Of a DNA stretch of 6,439 nucleotides, positions 1 through 5,317 are shown piece after piece (position 1 is the first letter of the stretch; the number at the start of each line of letters is the position of its first letter). Source of the DNA: Opitutia bacterium (GTDB taxonomy: Bacteria; Verrucomicrobiota; Verrucomicrobiia; Opitutales; Opitutaceae); assembly GCA_003157575.1 (NCBI GenBank), contig PMKA01000070.1, positions 1-6,439 on the forward strand, in the 5' to 3' direction. Under the pieces are notes generated by a model. That model did not search any database and was not told where the DNA came from. It saw only the letters and a list, made by a program, of their open reading frames with translations. The translations under genes and the position numbers were made by a program.

Positions 1-2683
1 GGGCGGCTGCGCGACATCCTTCGGCAGCATCGAGCTCGGACAGTTCTCCGGCAGGTGCAGGATCGATCTCCTGGAGCTCGGCCACAATCGAGTGTATCCT
101 GAGACTCACATCAGAATTAGTCTCAAGCGAAATAGGGAGGCGCCCTGCGACATGCAGGTGCAATTGATCATGCCAAAGGCCCCATGAACCAGCAGTGCAC
201 CAATAAAAATACTTCCCGAGCTGCGACCAAACCGTACCGGTAATGAGAGAGATCTGGACGGGGGTTAGGTTCCCGAGCCCAAAATTCAAAATCGAGTTGG
301 AGAAGCAAAATGCAGAGTCGGCAAAACGGGCAACGATGCCATCGCTTCCAATGCCTTGCCTAATCACTAAACGTTGCCCCTGAAACGAAGATCTCGCTCC
401 AGGCCGGTGAACCAATGTCGGGGCGGGCGAAAGCTGGCGTAAATCTAGCTTCCCATAACGAACGAGTAATTTGGGACGCAATTCCCCAGACTCATTCAAC
501 CACGATGGAGCCGCACGCACACTACCAGGAGTATAGCCTTGAGCAGGTTCCGACTCCGGAGAAGCGGCCAAAGATATTTCCCATAAGGAAGGGAAACGCT
601 CCATGTCCCGGATTAACCCCTCGTCCCGACGGTTACCCCACCAATACACCTTCCAAAGGTTTTCGTGGCGCAGACAGTCGTCCTGTCGCAGCCGATGCAT
701 ATCGGTCTTGGCCACCACGACAGCGCGTGTGTGATCGATCTCCTTTGTGCGACGCGCCGACCAATAGGTGAACCGCCACTCCGAGTCCGGGACACCTTTC
801 TCGAAGATTGCCGAGATGAACGGGGACGTGCCCTCGCTAGTGCGCAGGCAACCACGCTGTTTGCTGGGGCGCACCGGATCAGCGAAAAAGATGTGGCGCA
901 CGTGGGCGAAGTTTACGACGTGCTCCAATTTGCTGCGCTGTAGCCAACTCTTGCGAAACGCGCGGCTCTTTTTATGCTGCTTAAAGAGCACGCCGGAAGA
1001 GAGGAGCAGCGCCGCCTTTCCCCCATCGGCAAGAAGCTCGAGCGCCAGATGCACGAAAGCTTGCGAGAGTTCGTCGTTCCCGATTACCCGCTCAGGACTA
1101 GCCGCTAACCAGCGTCTTGTGGCGGTAAGCGCCTCGCTTCCGAGGATGTCGCCGGGTTTGACCTCACCCCACGGCGGGTTGCCCACTACGATGTCGGCCG
1201 AGGCGGGACCAAAGTGTTCGTGCGCCACGGGATCTCCGCTGGTGATCGCATCGAACGCGTTGCCCGCATAAAGAATGTCTAGGTGCTGGTCTGGGTCGCG
1301 CGCTACTCGTCCCTCGACCCACCGCAAATTGGGGAGGCGGCGCGTCTCGTTGATCTCGCGCGGCTCTTGGTAATGCAGGTAGGCCAGATACAGACTGAAG
1401 GCCGCCACGGGCACCGCGTCGGGGTTCAGATCGATGCCGCGAATCTGGTCGCGCATAATCACGCGCAACTCGCGCTGCGAGAGCCGGCGCCCCTGCACAA
1501 ATGTCCGATACCGCACGATGCGCCGGAATGCCTCGACCAAAAAGATGCCCGACCCACACGAGGCGTCCGTTACGCGCGGTTTTTGCGCCAGCACCTTGTC
1601 GGTGAGGGCGCGGCCAAGAAGGAAGTCGGCGAGCGCTGGCGGCGTATAGTAAGAGGACTGCGTGTTGCCCTTGCCCCGCCGGGCGCTGTAGAATTCCTCG
1701 TAAATACTGCTGATCAGCTCGATGGGGATGATGTCGAAGCGATAGGCGGAGAGGAAAAGTTGCTCCTGTCCGTCTTCATTGACTGCTCCTGTCAGTAGAT
1801 CGCGCAGCAACTGCAGATGCGGCGCCTTCACCTCGCGTTGCTCATCGGCGCTTACTGGAAACGTGTCGCCGTTGAAGTCGGCCGCGAGACGATCGAAGAA
1901 CGCGTAGGTGAATTCTCGGTTGGCCAGCACCCGGAAGAAACTCAGTTCGGCGTGGTGCGCCTGGCAATACGGGCCTGGCGCGGCGGCCAACTGCCTCGCC
2001 CACGAACTCTTCGTTCGGGCGAGGTTGTCGAAGTAGTCCCGCACAAGGATCTTTCTATCCTCCAGATAACGCACGAACAACGCGCGCCCGATCAAGGCGT
2101 GCGCCACCTCGTCGGAGAGTCGGTCGGGGCCTTCAGTGAGCCGTCGGCGCACGATCTTCAAGTCATGTACGAGGGCTCGGTCGGCGCGGTAATAGCCAGT
2201 GCCGAAGCGCTCCTCGCCGAAAAGACGGCCCGACTCGATGCGCTCGCGGGTAAACTCGGCGAGTCGGTCTGCGATATCCGCAACCGATTCTGCCAAGGCC
2301 AACAAGCGCGCGGCGGAGCGCGGCTGCTCAGAGCCGACTACCGGCGGCGCCGAGAGTTTGTAGACTACCAGCTCGCCTTCCTTCGCCAAAAAAAGCACCT
2401 GGGGTCGCGCCATGCACCAGACACGGTTGAAAAACGCCCCCTCGTCCTCCCCCTCTGGCAGGTTGGCCAGGACCAACACCGGCTCATTGTCCACGAAAAA
2501 CACGCTCTCCGCTTCGAGGGAGTGTGCGAGTTTAAGCCAGTCACCTTTGTCGGTCCATTCGCTAGCGTTATCTGGTGTCGGCCCGGAACTGGCGGGCAAC
2601 AGGCATCCATCCACCAGCCCGAGCACCGTACAGGCGCAGGCAAGGGGCAAAGGGGCGGTGGGTTGCACGGGAGCGGGCGGCAC
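1..2683 (-). CDS. Eco57I-like N6-adenine DNA methyltransferase, probable single-chain restriction-modification protein (3' end outside window)
   Basis: This protein should transfer a methyl group from S-adenosylmethionine to adenine N6 in a specific DNA site, and may also cut unmodified DNA. The frame is open for 894 codons from the GTG at 2683 to the window edge. Counted from there, residues 40-115 are mixed alpha/beta with VDNEPVLVLA and WCMARPQVLF stretches. About 120-330 is helical and includes FNGDTF (270-275). The methyltransferase core follows: YYTPP (345-349), SAM motif DASCGSG (373-379), GIDLNP (416-421) and catalytic NPPW (502-505). About 600-880 looks like a target-recognition region, ending in the SWGLWHD and LP signature (from 833) usual near the C-terminus of this family. 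I see no certain PD-(D/E)XK nuclease site, so an orphan or partner-dependent methylase is possible. The start is uncertain: TTG 2719, GTG 2683 and GTG 2668 are candidates; ATG 2413 would remove conserved-looking sequence. GC is lower in the recognition half than in the core. Confidence 0.9.
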   Translation of the reverse strand, partial: MPPAPVQPTAPLPLACACTVLGLVDGCLLPASSGPTPDNASEWTDKGDWLKLAHSLEAESVFFVDNEPVLVLANLPEGEDEGAFFNRVWCMARPQVLFLAKEGELVVYKLSAPPVVGSEQPRSAARLLALAESVADIADRLAEFTRERIESGRLFGEERFGTGYYRADRALVHDLKIVRRRLTEGPDRLSDEVAHALIGRALFVRYLEDRKILVRDYFDNLARTKSSWARQLAAAPGPYCQAHHAELSFFRVLANREFTYAFFDRLAADFNGDTFPVSADEQREVKAPHLQLLRDLLTGAVNEDGQEQLFLSAYRFDIIPIELISSIYEEFYSARRGKGNTQSSYYTPPALADFLLGRALTDKVLAQKPRVTDASCGSGIFLVEAFRRIVRYRTFVQGRRLSQRELRVIMRDQIRGIDLNPDAVPVAAFSLYLAYLHYQEPREINETRRLPNLRWVEGRVARDPDQHLDILYAGNAFDAITSGDPVAHEHFGPASADIVVGNPPWGEVKPGDILGSEALTATRRWLAASPERVIGNDELSQAFVHLALELLADGGKAALLLSSGVLFKQHKKSRAFRKSWLQRSKLEHVVNFAHVRHIFFADPVRPSKQRGCLRTSEGTSPFISAIFEKGVPDSEWRFTYWSARRTKEIDHTRAVVVAKTDMHRLRQDDCLRHENLWKVYWWGNRRDEGLIRDMERFPSLWEISLAASPESEPAQGYTPGSVRAAPSWLNESGELRPKLLVRYGKLDLRQLSPAPTLVHRPGARSSFQGQRLVIRQGIGSDGIVARFADSAFCFSNSILNFGLGNLTPVQISLITGTVWSQLGKYFYWCTAGSWGLWHDQLHLHVAGRLPISLETNSDVSLRIHSIVAELQEIDPAPAGELSELDAAEGCRAAA

Positions 2684-2719
2684 GGGTCTATATCCAACGG
2701 GTTGGTGTCTTTTGCGCAA

Positions 2720-2785
2720 TCATTCGTACGACTTTCGTCGATCAAGATGCCACGACTCAGCTTGGCCCGGAAATGGCTCGCCCAT
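2720..2785 (-). other. 21-codon open frame with good ribosome-binding site, in frame with and just upstream of the methyltransferase
   Basis: ATG at 2785 opens a 21-residue frame (starting MGEPFPGQAESWHLD, ending KSYE) closed by TGA at 2722-2720. It is in the same frame as the methyltransferase, which continues directly after the TGA with a TTG codon. Three readings fit. It may be the original N-terminus, cut off by a nonsense mutation. It may be a leader peptide whose translation couples to a downstream start. Or it may be chance. The peptide is hydrophilic and I do not recognise it. Confidence 0.35.
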
Positions 2786-2792
2786 AATTGAA

Positions 2793-2796
2793 CTCC
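2793..2796 (-). promoter_or_regulatory. Shine-Dalgarno sequence for the ATG at 2785
   Basis: The minus strand reads GGAG, then seven bases (TTCAATT), then ATG. This is ideal spacing and the best ribosome-binding site near the methyltransferase gene. None of the in-frame GTG or TTG codons further in has a comparable site; GTG 2683 has only GGA nine bases upstream. This is why the true start of the methyltransferase is in doubt. Confidence 0.5.
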
Positions 2797-3043
2797 ACGA
2801 AGGATCGAAGACGGCTGCAGAGAGTGGCTTGCATCGTGGTATAACTCAATAGCGACCGCGGGGAATCGGGAGCATTGAGGCGCTCAGCAGGCACTAAGCG
2901 ATCCGGCGGCATCCGTCGGGAGTGGGGTTTCATTGAAGTGTGAGACTTTACGCTTGATAGTTGCAAATGCGGAAATGGGATTCGGGCAAGGCCGTTTATG
3001 CCGCCCAGTGGATTCCTCTCATGGTGTTCTATGCCCGAAAGCT

Positions 3044-3074
3044 TACCATGGTAGGTGGGACATTAGTTGTCCCA
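3044..3074. repeat. Adjacent palindrome and 7-bp hairpin
   Basis: TACCATGGTA (3044-3053) is a perfect 10-base palindrome. Two bases on, TGGGACA (3056-3062), loop TTAGT and TGTCCCA (3068-3074) form a perfect 7-bp stem. No T-run follows on either strand, so it is not a standard terminator. It could be a protein-binding site or the end of a lost mobile element; I recognise no specific family. Confidence 0.45.
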
Positions 3075-3095
3075 AGATAGGGCGTTCTTGCGCGT

Positions 3096-3443
3096 TTGCC
3101 TTCAAACGGCAGAAAGCCGGACTATTTCTCACTTTGGCGTCCTCCACTCGGCATCGGACAAGGTGGATGGATATTCGAATTGCCTGACATCGACGTTCGT
3201 CGGTATCGGCCGATAGACGAGATCCCAAAATCAACCGGTTCTAGCGTCAATCGCCCCATCAATCTCGCCCGCTCTGTTCTTGGTTTCTACGATGGCCCCT
3301 ATGGTCCCGGAGAAGACGGAATGCTGGTGGGGACGAAGACTTCCATCGTGTCGGCGCCCAGGATCGGCCGCATCCGGCCGCCCTGGCTTCGAAAGACCGC
3401 GAGCATCGGGGCGTTGTCGGCCTGGACCTGGGCGAAAAGGTAG
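3096..3443 (+). pseudogene. Unrecognised open frame, possible gene remnant
   Basis: A 115-codon plus-strand frame begins at a TTG (3096) with no ribosome-binding site and follows an in-frame TAG at 3078. Up to about 3298 the translation looks protein-like, with KPDYFSLWRPPLGIGQGGW and ELPDIDVRRYRPIDEIP. I do not recognise it. The last 145 bases run antisense through the 3' end of the acetyltransferase gene and are almost certainly not coding, so any real gene here has lost its C-terminus at the junction, and its N-terminus is not visible. It may also be chance. Confidence 0.25.
3198..3219. repeat. 12-bp perfect palindrome with short outer arms
   Basis: TATCGGCCGATA (3204-3215) is a perfect palindrome. 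CGTC (3198-3201) and GACG (3216-3219) extend the symmetry, separated from the core by two extra bases on the left side. This is a possible binding site for a dimeric regulator, but it lies far from any start codon. Confidence 0.35.
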
Positions 3444-4012
3444 CTCATCCCCCGGGCGCGCGCGATCTGCAGGAGCTGGCGCACAAGAGCGGTGCAGATT
3501 CCCAGCCCGCGTCTGGTTTCCCGGACGACGAACGCCATCTCGGCCGACTTGCCGGCGGCGTCGAGCAGATAGCGGCCGACCGCATGGAGGACATCCTCGC
3601 CGTCGGCCGCACGCTCAAAAACGCCGAGCGCCACATCGCGCGACTGGTCCACCCCCAAAAGCCGCAGCGCCCGTTCGTGGGTCATCTCCGAAATCCGGTA
3701 TCCATAGCGCTGGCGGATCGTCTCGCCGGTGTGGGAATTGGAGAAGGAGATCAGGCGGCCTTCGTCGGCCAGGACGAGAGGCCTCATGACGTAGGGCAGC
3801 CCGCCAAATGACAGCTCGTGTGGCTGGAGAAGAGGCGCGTCGTCCTGCGGGGGCGGCGCCGGACGGAAGGCAGAAAGCGGATCGAACGGCGCCGCGGGCG
3901 CCCGCGCAGGAGGGGCGCTTGCGCGCCTGCGCCGCGCGCTCCGGCGGGGCAGGCGGCGTTTTCCGACCCCCCGCCCGGCCGGCATGCCAGGATTCGGATT
4001 CTTATTAGCCAT
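3299..4012 (-). CDS. GNAT-family N-acetyltransferase with a basic, proline-rich N-terminal tail
   Basis: This 237-residue protein should use acetyl-CoA to acetylate an amine, either a protein lysine or a small molecule; the substrate is not visible. Residues 1-70 are low complexity (Arg, Pro, Ala) and probably disordered. The GNAT fold spans about 75-215. ETIRQRYGYRISEMTHERA (97-115) and VDQSRDVALGVF (121-132) resemble the acetyltransferase domain fused to acyl-CoA synthetases in Pat-like lysine acetyltransferases. The acetyl-CoA pyrophosphate loop is at RRGLGICTAL (167-176), and ADNAPMLAVFRSQGG (198-212) is motif B. A Thr stands where many members have Gln or Arg three residues before the first loop Gly. 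The ATG at 4012 has GGAC 8-11 bases upstream, a weak site. The gene is divergent from the AraC-family regulator, suggesting shared control of the gap but not necessarily shared function. It stands alone, with no downstream partner on its strand before the low-GC junction. Confidence 0.88.
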   Translation of the reverse strand: MANKNPNPGMPAGRGVGKRRLPRRSARRRRASAPPARAPAAPFDPLSAFRPAPPPQDDAPLLQPHELSFGGLPYVMRPLVLADEGRLISFSNSHTGETIRQRYGYRISEMTHERALRLLGVDQSRDVALGVFERAADGEDVLHAVGRYLLDAAGKSAEMAFVVRETRRGLGICTALVRQLLQIARARGMSYLFAQVQADNAPMLAVFRSQGGRMRPILGADTMEVFVPTSIPSSPGP

Positions 4013-4066
4013 TTGCCGCGTCCGATTAACAAAATCTAAGGCAAGTTAACGCGCTGAAGCGCAATC

Positions 4067-4098
4067 GTCTGCGCAGACCTTGCGGAAGACTGCGCGGA
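4067..4098. promoter_or_regulatory. Candidate AraC-family operator: palindrome plus 9-mer repeated at 21 bp
   Basis: CTGCGCAGA (4069-4077) recurs as CTGCGCGGA (4090-4098), eight of nine bases identical, with starts 21 bp apart. That is two helical turns, the spacing typical of direct-repeat half-sites bound by AraC-family proteins. The first copy lies within the perfect palindrome GTCTGCGCAGAC (4067-4078). The position, 90-120 bases before the regulator start, fits autoregulation. Function is inferred from spacing and place only. Confidence 0.35.
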
Positions 4099-4162
4099 TT
4101 TTGGCCCGGCTGGCCGGCGGTCTTCGGACCCGGCTCGTCATTGGACATTGCGCGCCGGAGGC

Positions 4163-4168
4163 GGAGGG
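4163..4168 (+). promoter_or_regulatory. GGAGGG, candidate ribosome-binding site of the regulator gene
   Basis: GGAGGG lies 18 bases before the ATG at 4187, longer than ideal, but only 6 bases before an in-frame CTG at 4175. Either the ATG is used with distant pairing, or translation begins at the rarer CTG and adds four residues. A TTG at 4148 would put this sequence inside the gene and is less likely. Confidence 0.35.
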
Positions 4169-4186
4169 AATTCACTGGCCGATGCA

Positions 4187-5101
4187 ATGTCGGAACCTGC
4201 TGAAAATCCCTCCCGGCGCAGTCGCGCGATAGTCGGTCAATTGGCGAGGTCGGAGATTTATCGCGATTATGAACGCGCATTCAGGGATGCCATCGGCCTG
4301 CCGCTGAGTCTCCGGGCGGTCGAGGCGTTCGACCTGCCGCATCAGGGCGCCCCGAACGAGAACCGCTTTTGCGCATTGATGGCGGCGAGCAACCAGAGTT
4401 GCGCCGCATGCCTCCAGCTGCAACGGAAGGTCGAGGAGTCCGCCGGGGTGGAGCCGCGGACGCTCAAGTGCTTTGCCGGGCTTTGCGACTCAGCGGTTCC
4501 GGTCCGCGTTGGGAAGGATCTGGTCGCGTTCCTGCAGACGGGCCAGATTCTGCTGCACAAGCCCTCGAAACAGGAATTCTCCCGGGTCGCCCGGCAATTG
4601 CTCAGCTGGGGCGTCGACACGGATCTGAAACAGGTTGAAGAGGCGTATTTCCAGACGCGCGTTCTGACCAGGGCGCAGTACGAATCGATCCTGCAGCTGC
4701 TGGGCATCTTCGCGCAGCACCTGGCGGCGCTGAGCAATCAGCTCATCGTTCAGGAAGAGAGAGCGGAGTCGCCGCAGATTGCGCGTGCACGGGCCTTCAT
4801 CAACGAGCACCAGGACGAGGATCTGTCGTTGAGCGAGGTTGCGAAGGCGGTCAACATGAGCGCGTTCTATTTCTGCAAGATGTTCAAACAGGCCACGGGT
4901 TTCACTTATACGGACTATCTTGCGCGGATCCGGGTCGAGAAGGTGAAGAACATGCTGCTCGATCCGCACAAACGGGTGAGCGAGGCGGCGTTTGCAGCGG
5001 GTTTTCAGTCGCTTTCGCAGTTCAACCGCGTGTTTCGCAAGGTGGCCGGCGAGGCGCCCTCCGCCTACCGGGAGCGGATTCACAAGACGGCCGCGGCATA
5101 G
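4187..5101 (+). CDS. AraC-family transcriptional regulator with PocR sensory domain
   Basis: This 304-residue cytoplasmic protein should bind a small ligand through its N-terminal PocR domain and DNA through its C-terminus. The PocR domain covers about 20-190. It shows the family's cysteine pattern, with Cys62, Cys72, Cys75, Cys95 and an extra Cys100, and the CFAGLCDSAVPV (95-106) and LQTGQ (116-120) motifs. The AraC DNA-binding region has two helix-turn-helix units: about 212-238 (LSLSEVAKAVNMSAFYFCKM) and about 262-285, with the signature GFQSLSQFNRVFRK (272-285) and closing EAPSAYR (289-295). Length and layout are complete. The ATG at 4187 was chosen because homologues of this type usually begin a short polar stretch before the RSEIYRDYERAF helix. 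The alpha-galactosidase gene follows after 216 bases on the same strand, so a sugar-linked signal is plausible. The actual ligand is unknown; cysteines could also report metal or redox state. Confidence 0.93.
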   Translation: MSEPAENPSRRSRAIVGQLARSEIYRDYERAFRDAIGLPLSLRAVEAFDLPHQGAPNENRFCALMAASNQSCAACLQLQRKVEESAGVEPRTLKCFAGLCDSAVPVRVGKDLVAFLQTGQILLHKPSKQEFSRVARQLLSWGVDTDLKQVEEAYFQTRVLTRAQYESILQLLGIFAQHLAALSNQLIVQEERAESPQIARARAFINEHQDEDLSLSEVAKAVNMSAFYFCKMFKQATGFTYTDYLARIRVEKVKNMLLDPHKRVSEAAFAAGFQSLSQFNRVFRKVAGEAPSAYRERIHKTAAA

Positions 5102-5141
5102 CAGATGGCGGATGGTCGGACCTGGCGTCCCTCCGATCTGC
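5101..5141 (+). terminator. Hairpin at the end of the regulator gene, possible terminator without T-run
   Basis: GCAGAT (5101-5106) pairs with ATCTGC (5136-5141) and CGGA (5109-5112) with TCCG (5132-5135), making a 10-bp stem with a two-base bulge. The loop contains GGTC-G-GACC, which can extend the structure. It begins on the last base of the stop codon. Only scattered Ts follow (CGTTTGACGTTTG), so termination may be partial or Rho-dependent. Confidence 0.4.
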
Positions 5142-5194
5142 CGTTTGACGTTTGCGTGCGCCATTTCCCCGGGCCGGAGGAAGAACAGCCGGAA

Positions 5195-5210
5195 CCGTAT
5201 TGCCGTATTG
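5195..5210. repeat. Tandem 8-bp duplication CCGTATTG
   Basis: CCGTATTG occurs twice in a row with no change, followed by CC. It lies 108-123 bases before the alpha-galactosidase start. It could be a slippage duplication or a regulator site; the sequence does not decide. Confidence 0.4.
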
Positions 5211-5244
5211 CCTAAGCGGCGCGGCCTGCTTTCTGTTCTTGCGT

Positions 5245-5277
5245 GCAGCCTGCCGGACTTCGGGCCATCCAGGCTGC
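5245..5277. promoter_or_regulatory. 8-bp inverted repeat in the alpha-galactosidase leader
   Basis: GCAGCCTG (5245-5252) and CAGGCTGC (5270-5277) are perfect complements around a 17-base loop that itself holds CCG...CGG. It lies 40 bases before the alpha-galactosidase ATG. No T-run follows. It may be an operator, a structured 5' leader that affects translation, or a weak terminator for the regulator transcript. Confidence 0.4.
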
Positions 5278-5317
5278 CCTAATTCCCACGAACCAAACCC
5301 GAAAACCGAATTTCCCC

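Larger units (their letters stand above)
2786..3298. other. Gene-poor junction between the methyltransferase locus and the host-like block
   Basis: No convincing gene lies in these 513 bases. By hand count 2941-3240 is about 51% GC, against 63% in the methyltransferase core (1201-1620) and up to 78% in the acetyltransferase gene (3841-3900). The stretch must hold the promoter of the minus-strand methyltransferase, but I could not find a clear -35/-10 pair. It contains palindromes near 3044-3074 and 3198-3219 and an unrecognised plus-strand frame from 3096. I saw no tRNA, integrase remnant or direct repeats that would mark an attachment site. Confidence 0.5.
4013..4186. promoter_or_regulatory. 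Divergent intergenic region between acetyltransferase and regulator genes
   Basis: These 174 bases must hold both promoters. An AT-rich stretch at 4024-4050, with TTAAC repeats, sits close to the acetyltransferase start and is the likeliest place for its promoter; no clear -35/-10 pair is seen. Small inverted repeats are GCGCT-GA-AGCGC (4051-4062), GTCTGCGCAGAC (4067-4078) and CCGGC-TG-GCCGG (4106-4117). A GGTC-TTCG-GACC stem with a stable UUCG-type loop (4119-4130) lies in the putative regulator leader. Confidence 0.6.

Noticed and set aside
1..2683. BREX PglX or a type I HsdM subunit as the identity of the left gene
   Set aside because: The order YYTPP, DASCGSG, GIDLNP, NPPW, then the SWG...LP tail fits the single-chain Eco57I-like group better; no HsdM-type architecture or PglX-specific feature was recognised. 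Neighbouring genes to the left could change this.
2365..2745. Minus-strand frame from ATG 2745 as the real N-terminus of the methyltransferase via a frameshift
   Set aside because: Its translation is rich in Cys, Pro and Arg, without recognisable features, while the main frame already reads protein-like across the same region from about 2610 down.
768..2791. Long plus-strand open frames (768-1271, 1283-1798, 1817-2791)
   Set aside because: They lie antisense to the methyltransferase frame, which carries YYTPP, DASCGSG, GIDLNP and NPPW in order; their translations show no family motifs.
3160..3190. T-loop-like TTCGAAT as part of a tRNA or att site
   Set aside because: No acceptor stem, anticodon arm or CCA-adjacent pairing could be built around it.
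3784..4039. Several short frames on both strands around the 5' end of the acetyltransferase
   Set aside because: They are Arg/Ala/Pro-rich shadows caused by 70-78% GC sequence; none has a start signal or motif.
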